This document shows, in pieces, positions 1 through 7,424 of a stretch of DNA of 34,637 bases; position 1 is the stretch's first letter; the number at the start of each line of letters is the position of its first letter. The translations under genes and the position numbers were made by a program. The notes under the pieces are model-generated. The model was not told the origin of the DNA and did not search any database. It was given only the letters and a program-made list of their open reading frames with translations. The stretch spans positions 1 to 34,637 of the forward strand of contig CAYXUL010000031.1 of NCBI GenBank assembly GCA_964468475.1. Direction: 5' to 3'. This stretch comes from JBECKX01 sp964468475. GTDB taxonomy: Bacteria > Zixibacteria > MSB-5A5 > CAIYYT01.

Positions 1-507
1 CGGCACAAGCTCGGCAAACTTGTGCCAGCGATCCTCTCGCCAATGCAGGCGGTTAAATGAATCAGCGGTCTGAAAACATCTGCTCGCCTCATGAATCTCC
101 CCCAATAATCGGCCGGCATTCCGAAAGAAAGCAGGAAGATCGATTCCTTCAACTGCGGTGAATTCCTGGCCGACTGCTTCCTCGAAAAGGCAGGCGAAGT
201 AGGTTTCGCCATCCAATTGTGACGCCTCAACCAGACTCCCCGAGTTTGAGACTATCGCGCCGGCAGCGGGCACTCCCTGCGATTTGACGTGGGCCACGAA
301 CTCCACCTCAGAGTCTAGCATACGGCGCGGGCGCTGAGTCTCCGCGGTAATGCGCAGGTAGTGAGGGGATGTATCATCGCCGAGGCGGTAGACAACATTC
401 GAAAAGTGACGAACAAAACGCGGGGACTCACGATAGCCCCAGCGGCGGGCTAGTTCATCAACGAGTGGCCGCAGCTCCAGCGGTTCTATAGTCGATCCAT
501 CTTTCAT
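1..507 (-). CDS. APH/HSK2-type phosphotransferase, N-terminal part
   Basis: A minus-strand frame stays open from an ATG at 507 to the left edge (169 codons), so the C-terminal lobe lies outside the window. The translation begins MKDGSTIEPLELRPLVDELA, has an N-lobe-like stretch around residues 30-55 (RHFSNVVYRLGDD then HYLRITAE), and continues with LFEEAVGQEF and LLGEIHEAS. This matches the N-lobe and linker of the aminoglycoside phosphotransferase / homoserine kinase II / SrkA-RdoA superfamily, which transfers phosphate from ATP to small molecules or protein Ser/Thr. The catalytic HxD loop is not in the window, so the substrate cannot be told. The start is uncertain: the same frame is open back to an ATG at 663, with an in-frame GTG in between. 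Only a weak SD-like AAGTGA precedes the 507 start. It is divergent from hrcA. Confidence 0.75.
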   Translation of the reverse strand, partial: MKDGSTIEPLELRPLVDELARRWGYRESPRFVRHFSNVVYRLGDDTSPHYLRITAETQRPRRMLDSEVEFVAHVKSQGVPAAGAIVSNSGSLVEASQLDGETYFACLFEEAVGQEFTAVEGIDLPAFFRNAGRLLGEIHEASRCFQTADSFNRLHWREDRWHKFAELVP

Positions 508-669
508 ATATTCACTTAAATCTACGCTAAGATGTCTCGGGTTGCTTGAGAAATGTTTCACAAACAGGCTGGAGCGAAATCGCACGGATCTGTATCCACC
601 CCATTTTCCCGCAAACAAATGCTGCTCGCTTCGTATAACTATCCGGACGCTATCGGGAAGCATTAGCTA

Positions 670-697
670 TTGACAGCGCCGTTTTTTTTGCTACCTT
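670..697 (+). promoter_or_regulatory. Promoter of the hrcA-dnaK operon
   Basis: A perfect -35 TTGACA (670-675) lies 16 nt before a -10-like TACCTT (692-697), which is preceded by TTGC, an extended -10. The CIRCE operator begins 3 nt downstream, over the expected transcription start, the usual arrangement for HrcA repression. The same extended pattern recurs at 24221-24253. Confidence 0.7.
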
Positions 698-699
698 CT

Positions 700-726
700 T
701 TGGCACTCTGCGCGGCAGAGTGCTAA
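700..726 (+). promoter_or_regulatory. CIRCE operator (HrcA binding site)
   Basis: TTGGCACTC, a 9-nt spacer, then GAGTGCTAA. The established CIRCE consensus is TTAGCACTC-N9-GAGTGCTAA, so 17 of 18 arm positions match and the spacer length is exact. It lies just after the -10 box and 74 nt before the hrcA start, so HrcA should repress its own operon. I saw no second complete CIRCE in the window. Confidence 0.95.
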
Positions 727-800
727 ACTGGGCGATCTAAGTTATTGGGCGATGGCGGCTTGCCGCTACGAACCCGAAGTGTAAATGAGGTGACCAGAGT

Positions 801-1835
801 TTGACGAAACAGTTCGAGCTAAATGAACGTGAACGTGCCGTGCTCGCGGTGCTGATCGATCATTATATTCGTACCGCCGAACCGGTCGGTTCTCGCGTAA
901 TCGCTACCAGGTTTAACCTCGGAGTGTCGCCTGCTACCGTGCGCAATACGCTGGCCGATCTCGAAGATCGCGGCTTAGTGGAACAACCGCATACGTCGGC
1001 AGGGCGAATTCCTACGGAAGTTGGCTACCGGCTCTATGTGGATCATCTCCTCAAGTCTGAGCGATTAGCCAAGTCAGATCGCGAAAAAATCAAACGCCTG
1101 CTGAGCATCGACTACGGCGCCGTCGAGGATGTCCTTGACCAAACCGCGCGCGTGCTGGCACAGGTTAGTTCGCAGCTCGGTGTGACGGTCCTGCCGAAAT
1201 TCGAAAACGCGGTTCTTACCAAGATCGACTTGATTCCGGTAACCGATACCAAGATGATGGTGATCATCGCGGTACGGTCCGGATTCGTGCGGACGCTGTT
1301 GGTTGAGGTTGACGCCCATGTCGACCCCGACAGCCTGAAAGATACGGTGCAGATACTTAATGAAAAGCTGTGCGGCCTGGCTCTGGGAGAGATTCGCAAT
1401 ACGATCAACGAACGCCTCAGCGGTGTCAGTGACGGCGAACCGCAGTTGCTGAAGTTGTTCATTGATCAGAAAGAAACTTTGCTGGATGATACAACGGCAT
1501 CGAGCATTCACACCGACGGCACCACCAATATCATCGCCCAGAAGGAATTTAAGGATCCGGAGAAATTGCGGGAGTTTCTCTCGTTACTCGAAGAGCGCAA
1601 GAGCCTGGTATATCTTCTCAAAGACAAATCGCTGCCGGAGGAGATTAATGTCACGATAGGTACCGAGTCGAACATCGGCGGGCTCAAAGATTTCTCGGCG
1701 GTGATCAAAACCTACAAGGTAGGGCAGACGCGCGGTTCTATCGGAATCATTGGGCCAACGCGCATGGAATACGCCAAGCTAATCTCGGTGGTAGACTATA
1801 CTGCCAAGATTTTATCTGAGATTTTGTCACGTTAA
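801..1835 (+). CDS. hrcA: Heat-inducible transcription repressor HrcA
   Basis: 344 aa, the usual length for HrcA. HrcA represses class I heat-shock genes by binding CIRCE and depends on GroEL for folding. The N-terminal winged-helix region (about residues 1-75) shows the family signatures AEPVGSR, SPATVRNTLADLE and TSAGRIPTEVGYR. The C-terminal end carries the conserved GIIGPTRMEYAKLISVVDY. The start is a TTG at 801 with GAGGTGA (787-793) about 7 nt upstream; no nearer ATG fits. It is first in the operon, and a near-perfect CIRCE lies in its own promoter, so autoregulation is expected. grpE follows after 21 nt. Confidence 0.97.
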   Translation: MTKQFELNERERAVLAVLIDHYIRTAEPVGSRVIATRFNLGVSPATVRNTLADLEDRGLVEQPHTSAGRIPTEVGYRLYVDHLLKSERLAKSDREKIKRLLSIDYGAVEDVLDQTARVLAQVSSQLGVTVLPKFENAVLTKIDLIPVTDTKMMVIIAVRSGFVRTLLVEVDAHVDPDSLKDTVQILNEKLCGLALGEIRNTINERLSGVSDGEPQLLKLFIDQKETLLDDTTASSIHTDGTTNIIAQKEFKDPEKLREFLSLLEERKSLVYLLKDKSLPEEINVTIGTESNIGGLKDFSAVIKTYKVGQTRGSIGIIGPTRMEYAKLISVVDYTAKILSEILSR

Positions 1836-1856
1836 CAGGAGTTTTGACGGGGTAGC

Positions 1857-2489
1857 ATGTTAAAGAGAAACATGAAACAGAAGGACAAAGCAGCTAAACA
1901 GCAAGAGGATACAGAATCGCAAGAGCGTGTGGAAGAGCAGCTGGCGCAGGAAGAGCCGGACGCGGACGACGTTGAGGACTCAGTCGAGATCGATAAAGCG
2001 GAGGAAACCCCGGTTTCTGAGGAAGAGAACGAACCAGTAAAACTTAAGCAGGAGTTGGCGGCGCTTCAGGACCGCTTCACTCGCTTAGCTGCTGAATTCG
2101 ACAATTACAAGAAGCGGACGACGCGTGAGTTTGCCAACCTGATTAAGTCGGCCAACGAACAGCTTATCATCGACTTGCTGGAAGTGCTCGACAATTTCGA
2201 CCGTGCCTTCGCCAGCAAAGAGCAGGGGGCGGAGCTCGAAGCCTACGACAAGGGCATAAGACTCGTATATAACCGCCTGATGGATACGCTCAGTCGGGCG
2301 GGGCTGAAGCGCTTTGAGTCGGTGGGCGAGAGATTCGATCCCAACCTGCACGATGCGATGCTGCAGGTGGAGGACGATGATAGTGAACCCGACACGATCG
2401 CACAGGAATTTCAGCCGGGATATTACCTGAATGACAAGGTGATCCGGCACGCGAAGGTCGGCGTTGTCAAAAGCAAGGATGAAGGATAG
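1857..2489 (+). CDS. grpE: Nucleotide exchange factor GrpE
   Basis: 210 aa. GrpE releases ADP from DnaK in the DnaK-DnaJ-GrpE chaperone cycle. The first 60 or so residues are highly acidic and low-complexity, followed by a long coiled-coil helix (LKQELAALQDRFTRLAAEFDNYKKRT) and the head domain, with the family-typical DNFDRAF, GVERFDP-like GERFDPNLHDA and the final VIRHAKVGVVK. ATG at 1857 was chosen; an ATG five codons later (MKQKDK) is also possible, and neither has a clear SD (AGGAG lies about 15 nt upstream). It sits between hrcA and dnaK in the classic order. Confidence 0.96.
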   Translation: MLKRNMKQKDKAAKQQEDTESQERVEEQLAQEEPDADDVEDSVEIDKAEETPVSEEENEPVKLKQELAALQDRFTRLAAEFDNYKKRTTREFANLIKSANEQLIIDLLEVLDNFDRAFASKEQGAELEAYDKGIRLVYNRLMDTLSRAGLKRFESVGERFDPNLHDAMLQVEDDDSEPDTIAQEFQPGYYLNDKVIRHAKVGVVKSKDEG

Positions 2490-2516
2490 ATTACAGATCA
2501 CGGTGTAAATTCACTC

Positions 2517-2543
2517 AACACTCACAGGGGTTCGCTGAGTATT
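2517..2543 (+). promoter_or_regulatory. Inverted repeat between grpE and dnaK
   Basis: AACACTCA (2517-2524) pairs with TGAGTATT (2536-2543) across an 11-nt spacer; 7 of 8 positions are complementary. It resembles a degraded CIRCE half-site pair (CACTC/GAGT), but the spacing is wrong. It could be an mRNA processing or stability stem ahead of dnaK. Confidence 0.35.
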
Positions 2544-2567
2544 CGAGATATGATGGAGGATAGATAG

Positions 2568-4508
2568 ATGGCAAAAGTAATCGGCATAGATCTGGGGACT
2601 ACCAACTCATGCGTAGCCGTCATGGAGGGCGGCGAAGCGACGGTGATTCCGAATCAGGAAGGTGGACGGACTACCCCCTCGGTGGTGGCTTTTCCCGACG
2701 GAGGTGAGCGCCTCGTGGGACAGATCGCCAAGAGGCAGGCGGTGAAGAATCCGGAGAATACTATTTTCTCCATCAAGCGCTTTATGGGACGCCGTCATTC
2801 CGAAGTCGGTGAGGAAGAGAAGATCGTTCCCTACAAGATCACGGAGAATGAGTCGGGCGATTGTCGCGTTGAGGTGCACGGTAAGCAGTACTCGCCGCCG
2901 GAGATTTCTGCAATGATCCTGCAGAATTTAAAAGCTACGGCGGAGTCGTATCTGGGGACTTCAGTTACGCAGGCCGTGATAACGGTACCGGCTTACTTCA
3001 ACGACAGTCAGCGTCAGGCAACCAAAGATGCCGGCAAGATTGCCGGACTCGAGGTGCTGCGCATTATCAATGAGCCGACCGCAGCGGCGCTGGCATATGG
3101 GTTAGATAAGAAGGAAAACAAGAAAGTCGCTGTCTACGATCTTGGTGGCGGGACATTTGACATCTCGATCCTAGAGATCGGCGACAACGTAGTAGAAGTA
3201 ATGTCCACCAACGGTGATACTCATCTCGGCGGGGATGACTTCGATCAACGTGTGATCAATTACATTGCTGACGAATTCAAGAAACAGGAAGGCATCGACC
3301 TGCGCAAGGATCGCATGGCGCTGCAACGGCTCAAAGAAGCCGCGGAGAAGGCCAAATGCGAACTCTCAACTACCTCGCAAGCTCAGGTGAACCTCCCATT
3401 TATTACTGCAGATCAGGAGGGCCCCAAGCATCTTGATCTCACCATTACCCGTTCGAAGCTCGAACAATTGACCGAAGATTTGGTTAATCGGTCATTAGAT
3501 CCCTGCCGGAAGGCGCTTAAGGATGCCGGAGTTGACACCAGTCAAATTGACGAAGTGATTCTCGTCGGCGGTATGACCCGTATGCCCAAGGTGCAGGAAG
3601 CGGTAAAGGAGCTTTTCGGACGCAATCCGCACAAAGGTGTCAACCCCGATGAGGTGGTGGCGATCGGCGCCGCGATCCAGGGTGGGGTGCTTGCCGGTGA
3701 TGTGAAAGATGTGCTGCTGCTTGACGTGACCCCACTGTCGTTGGGAATTGAGACACTAGGCGGTGTTATGACGAGGCTGATCGAGCGCAACACGACGATC
3801 CCGACGCGCAAATCACAGATTTTCTCCACTGCCAGCGACAACCAGCCGGCAGTGAACATTCACGTCCTGCAGGGCGAGCGCGAGATGGCACTTGATAACC
3901 GCACACTGGGGAGGTTTGATCTCGTGGGAATCCCACCGGCGCCGCGCGGAATGCCGCAGATTGAGGTAACGTTTGATATCGATGCCAACGGAATCGTCCA
4001 TGTATCCGCTAAGGACAAAGGCACCGGCAAAGAGCAGACGATCAAGATTGAGGCATCCTCCGGTTTGAGCGATCAGGAAATCGATAAGATGGTGAAAGAC
4101 GCTGAGGCCAACGCCGAGGCGGACAAGAAGAAGCACGAGCTGGTGGATGCCCGCAACAAAGCTGATCAGGTGATCTACTCCACCGAGAAAACGCTCAAAG
4201 AACATGGCGATAAAATCTCAGATGAGGAACGCAAAAAGATCGACGAGGCTAAGGAACGCCTTGAAGCTGCCACCAAGACCGACCAGCCGGAGATCATCAG
4301 TCAAAAGATTGACGATCTGATGACCGCCGCGCAGGCGATTGCCGAACATATTTATAAGGAGACCGCTCAGCAACAGGCGGCGCAGGAGGGCGCGAGTGGG
4401 GGCGACCAGCAGACTACAGATCAGGGTGGCGGCTCCGAGGAGAAGAAAGAAGGCGACGAAGCGGTGGATGCCGACTACGAAGTCGTCGACGACAAGAAGG
4501 AGAATTGA
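2568..4508 (+). CDS. dnaK: Chaperone DnaK (Hsp70)
   Basis: 646 aa, full length. DnaK is the ATP-dependent chaperone that binds exposed hydrophobic stretches in the cytoplasm, driven by DnaJ and GrpE. The ATPase domain starts with IGIDLGTTNSCVAV and has the second phosphate motif DLGGGTFD at residues 191-198 and VGGMTRMPKVQ further on. The substrate-binding domain carries LLLDVTPLSLGIETLGG and TTIPTRKSQ. The C-terminus is an acidic, Gly/Gln-rich tail ending in EVVDDKKEN, close to the typical EEVKD-type end. The SD GGAGGA (2555-2560) lies 7 nt before ATG. A 78-nt gap with an inverted repeat separates it from grpE. Confidence 0.99.
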   Translation: MAKVIGIDLGTTNSCVAVMEGGEATVIPNQEGGRTTPSVVAFPDGGERLVGQIAKRQAVKNPENTIFSIKRFMGRRHSEVGEEEKIVPYKITENESGDCRVEVHGKQYSPPEISAMILQNLKATAESYLGTSVTQAVITVPAYFNDSQRQATKDAGKIAGLEVLRIINEPTAAALAYGLDKKENKKVAVYDLGGGTFDISILEIGDNVVEVMSTNGDTHLGGDDFDQRVINYIADEFKKQEGIDLRKDRMALQRLKEAAEKAKCELSTTSQAQVNLPFITADQEGPKHLDLTITRSKLEQLTEDLVNRSLDPCRKALKDAGVDTSQIDEVILVGGMTRMPKVQEAVKELFGRNPHKGVNPDEVVAIGAAIQGGVLAGDVKDVLLLDVTPLSLGIETLGGVMTRLIERNTTIPTRKSQIFSTASDNQPAVNIHVLQGEREMALDNRTLGRFDLVGIPPAPRGMPQIEVTFDIDANGIVHVSAKDKGTGKEQTIKIEASSGLSDQEIDKMVKDAEANAEADKKKHELVDARNKADQVIYSTEKTLKEHGDKISDEERKKIDEAKERLEAATKTDQPEIISQKIDDLMTAAQAIAEHIYKETAQQQAAQEGASGGDQQTTDQGGGSEEKKEGDEAVDADYEVVDDKKEN

Positions 4509-4583
4509 TACGATAACGTCGAATTGCTTTCAGCTCAATTGAATCTGGCAATATTACGGCGCTTCTGATATCACTATCATAAT

Positions 4584-5768
4584 ATGGCGAAACGCGACTA
4601 CTATGAAGTCCTCGGTGTGGAAAAAGGCGCATCCGAGGACGAAATCAAGAAAGCCTACCGCAAGCTGGCGATAAAATTCCATCCCGACAAGAATCCGGGA
4701 AACAAGGAAGCCGAGGAGAAATTCAAGGAGGCCACCGAGGCTTACGAAGTACTAAAGGACGCTAAGAGCCGCCAGCAATACGATCAGTTTGGCCACGCCG
4801 GATTTCAGCAGCAGGGTGGATTTGGTGGCCCCGGAGGTTTCGGCGCCGGGTTTGACATCAATGATGCTCTTCGCGCCTTCATGCGTGATTTTGGCATGGG
4901 CGGTGGCGGCGGCGGAGGTTCTATCTTCGATGAGATCTTCGGCGGAGGCACTTCATCGCGACGCGGCCGACGTCACAGTTTCCGCGGAGAGGACGTACGA
5001 ATTCGCGTAAAGCTCACCCTTGAGGAGATAGCCACGGGGGTATCCAAGAAAATAAAGCTCAAACGTTATAAACGGTGTTCCACGTGTTCAGGTTCAGGCG
5101 CCAAGCCCGGCACCGCACGGGAAACCTGCCCGCAGTGTCGCGGAGCAGGGGAGGTGAGGCAGGTGACACGATCGATGTTTGGGCAATTCATCAACGTCAC
5201 CACCTGCGATTACTGTGGCGGAACCGGCCAGGTTATCAAAGATCCGTGTGAGACATGCAGCGGCTCAGGCCGAGTCGAGGAACACTCCACGATTACGGTT
5301 AAGATTCCTGCCGGCGTCGCGAGTGGGAATTACATTCCGATGCGCGGCGAGGGCAACGCCGGAATGCGCGGTGGCGAATCGGGGGATCTGATTGTATTGA
5401 TTGAGGAGCAACCCCATGACCGTTTCGTACGCCACGGTGACGACATAGTTACTGAAGTTCCGGTGACAATGGCCACGGCGGCGCTGGGTGGTGAGATTCA
5501 AATTGATACACTTGACAGTAAAGTCAAGCTGAAGGTGCCGTCCGGTACCCAATCGGGAAAGATATTAAAACTGCGCGGGCAAGGTCTGGGTCGATTGCGA
5601 TCGAACGGCCGCGGCGACCTCCTCGTCAAAATCAGCCTGTGGACCCCGACCAATCTGAGTAGTGAGCAGAAGGAACTCTATGAACGGCTTAAGGAAATCG
5701 AGGGCGAAGTTCCCCCTAAGGTCTCAAAATCGATTTTCGAACGGCTGAAAGAGTCCCTGGGAGTATAG
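4584..5768 (+). CDS. dnaJ: Co-chaperone DnaJ (Hsp40)
   Basis: 394 aa, a complete type I DnaJ. The J domain (residues 5-70) has the HPD motif at 33-35, which triggers DnaK ATP hydrolysis. A Gly/Phe-rich linker follows (about 75-125). The zinc-binding region holds four CxxCxGxG repeats: CSTCSGSG starting at 165, CPQCRGAG, CDYCGGTG and CETCSGSG at 222. The C-terminal beta domains follow (MRGEGNAGMRGG; LRGQGLGRLRSNGRGDL). There is no recognisable SD before ATG 4584; the bases just upstream are AT-rich, so it may use its own start signal. It lies 75 nt after dnaK and is separated by 1 nt from prmA. Confidence 0.98.
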   Translation: MAKRDYYEVLGVEKGASEDEIKKAYRKLAIKFHPDKNPGNKEAEEKFKEATEAYEVLKDAKSRQQYDQFGHAGFQQQGGFGGPGGFGAGFDINDALRAFMRDFGMGGGGGGGSIFDEIFGGGTSSRRGRRHSFRGEDVRIRVKLTLEEIATGVSKKIKLKRYKRCSTCSGSGAKPGTARETCPQCRGAGEVRQVTRSMFGQFINVTTCDYCGGTGQVIKDPCETCSGSGRVEEHSTITVKIPAGVASGNYIPMRGEGNAGMRGGESGDLIVLIEEQPHDRFVRHGDDIVTEVPVTMATAALGGEIQIDTLDSKVKLKVPSGTQSGKILKLRGQGLGRLRSNGRGDLLVKISLWTPTNLSSEQKELYERLKEIEGEVPPKVSKSIFERLKESLGV

Positions 5769-5769
5769 A

Positions 5770-6639
5770 TTGCCATCATATCTGGAGATTAGTGTCAAGT
5801 GCTCGCCGCAGGACGAGGACCTGATAACTGGTTTCATCACCGCCTCACTGAGCCAGGGGCTGGTAACCGAGGTGAATGATGACGATTACGTCGTCAAGTT
5901 CTACCTCCCGGCTGAGGAAGCATCCCGCTCCAAGGTTGAGGATCTCGGCAGACACCTGGTTAAAACCGGCTTAGTACAGCCCGAGAGCCTTGATCAGATG
6001 ATTTCGGTTCGTCCAATCGAGGATATAGATTGGATCGAGTCCTACAAGAAATCGTTCAAACCGGTCGAGGTGGACAACTACGTCATCAAATCGACCTGGG
6101 ACAAAACTGAGTTTCCCGGCAAAACAGAGATTGTCATTGAACCGAAGATGGCCTTTGGTACCGGTCATCACGAAACCACCCAACTCTGCATGAGGCAACT
6201 GGCGGCTGATCTTAAAGCCGGGAATAAGTTACTTGATCTTGGCTGCGGCTCAGGGATCCTGAGTATACAAGCGGCTAAGCTGGGTGCAGCGGAGTGCCTT
6301 GGTCTCGACATTGATCTCGCCGCAATCGAAAACGCCAGGGAGAATATCGTCATCAACGGTGTCGACAAGGTCGTCACCATCGAGTTTGGATCGATGGAAA
6401 AGGTCACGAAGATCGGGTATTACGATATTGTGATCAGCAACCTCATTAAGGATGAGATATTCAATTTGTTCGAAAGCTTTATCAGGGCGCTGCGTCCCGG
6501 TGGCACTCTCATTCTCTCCGGCATACTGAAGGAGCAGGAAAAGGAGTTTCAGCGCTTCCTCAAGATGAAAAATCCCCAGGGGTATCTGGTGACCGGTATG
6601 AATGAGTGGATTTGTTGTCGTGTCACAAAAGCAAAGTAG
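5770..6639 (+). CDS. prmA: Ribosomal protein L11 methyltransferase PrmA
   Basis: 289 aa, matching the family length. PrmA trimethylates ribosomal protein L11 using SAM. The family hallmark MAFGTGHHETTQLCM is present, followed by the SAM-binding motif DLGCGSG at residues 156-162 and the acidic-loop LGLDIDLAAIENARENI. The catalytic-site segment reads VISNLIKDEI. The start is TTG at 5770, directly after the dnaJ stop, with GGGAG (5759-5763) inside the dnaJ end serving as SD. The last 38 nt overlap the rsmE frame. The dnaJ-prmA-rsmE order is widespread in bacteria. Confidence 0.93.
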   Translation: MPSYLEISVKCSPQDEDLITGFITASLSQGLVTEVNDDDYVVKFYLPAEEASRSKVEDLGRHLVKTGLVQPESLDQMISVRPIEDIDWIESYKKSFKPVEVDNYVIKSTWDKTEFPGKTEIVIEPKMAFGTGHHETTQLCMRQLAADLKAGNKLLDLGCGSGILSIQAAKLGAAECLGLDIDLAAIENARENIVINGVDKVVTIEFGSMEKVTKIGYYDIVISNLIKDEIFNLFESFIRALRPGGTLILSGILKEQEKEFQRFLKMKNPQGYLVTGMNEWICCRVTKAK

Positions 6640-7369
6640 CGTAATCCATTTCTATATCGAGCCGGACGCAATCAGCGGAAACACCGCTACATTTTCACGC
6701 GAAGAATCAGACCACATCCTTAAGACTTACAGGCTTTACATTGGCGACGCCATTCTGGCCACCGACGGAGTTGGTAATCTGTACCAGATGCAATTGTCAG
6801 AGTACAAGGATCGTCTGGTGCGTGCCACCATTGCGAAGACCGCGCGGTTCATCGGAGAATTGCCGGTAAAGATCACGGTGGGGTTTGGGATCCCGCAACT
6901 GTCGAAGGCTGATCAGATCATCGATCAGTGCACGCAGTTGGGTGCCAGTGGGTTCATTCCATTGCTTGCGAAGAATAGCAAGAGCAGGCTGTCTGCAGAT
7001 AAGTCGAAGGCGCGTCTGAAACGGTGGCGCAAGCTGGCAATTGCGGCGGTTAAGCAGTCTCTGCGCAGTGTCGTTCCGGAAATTGCGATGCCGCTTGGGA
7101 TTGACCAGCTGGTGGAGAAAGTGAGTGAATTCGATCTGGTATTGCTGGGCTCGCTGAACGGCCAGCTGGTTAGCAACTTCAAGCAGACCAGCGGCGCTAA
7201 GTCGATTCTGCTTATAACTGGTCCAGAAGAAGGCTTCAGCCGAATAGAGGAGGACAAGCTTATCCGCGCAGGCGCTACGGCGATCTCGCTGGGCGAGCGC
7301 CGCCTGCGGGCTGAATTGGCGCCCGTAGTGCTTACTTCCTTACTGGCACAAAGGGCACTGGAGGGGTAA
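6602..7369 (+). CDS. rsmE: 16S rRNA m3U1498 methyltransferase RsmE
   Basis: 255 aa from ATG 6602. RsmE is a SPOUT (knotted) methyltransferase that makes N3-methyluridine 1498 in 16S rRNA. The N-terminal PUA-like part (IHFYIEPDAISG, SDHILKTYRL) and the C-terminal knot are both visible: SKADQIIDQCTQLGA, then TGPEEGFS at residues 206-213 and LGERRLRAELAPVVLTSLL. The usual loop is GPEGGFS, so residue G-to-E is a change in a strongly conserved SAM loop. The start is unsure: ATG 6602 overlaps prmA by 38 nt, and an in-frame GTG at 6620 would also serve. Confidence 0.9.
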   Translation: MSGFVVVSQKQSSVIHFYIEPDAISGNTATFSREESDHILKTYRLYIGDAILATDGVGNLYQMQLSEYKDRLVRATIAKTARFIGELPVKITVGFGIPQLSKADQIIDQCTQLGASGFIPLLAKNSKSRLSADKSKARLKRWRKLAIAAVKQSLRSVVPEIAMPLGIDQLVEKVSEFDLVLLGSLNGQLVSNFKQTSGAKSILLITGPEEGFSRIEEDKLIRAGATAISLGERRLRAELAPVVLTSLLAQRALEG

Positions 7370-7409
7370 CAGAGTGCTGCAACGGCTTCAACAATAGTGA
7401 ATTCTCGCC

Positions 7410-7424
7410 GATAATTCATATTAT
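7410..7424 (+). promoter_or_regulatory. Putative -10 box and inverted repeat at prepilin peptidase start
   Basis: GATAAT (7410-7415) ends 7 nt before the ATG at 7423, placing the expected transcription start at the start codon, so the mRNA would be leaderless. ATAAT (7411-7415) and ATTAT (7420-7424) form a perfect inverted repeat that overlaps the ATG. No SD is present. The next gene has the same arrangement at 8354-8367. No good -35 is visible. Confidence 0.45.

Noticed and set aside
2500..2560. Second CIRCE before dnaK
   Set aside because: Only the CACTC/GAGT cores match and the spacer is 13 nt instead of 9, so I list it only as an inverted repeat.
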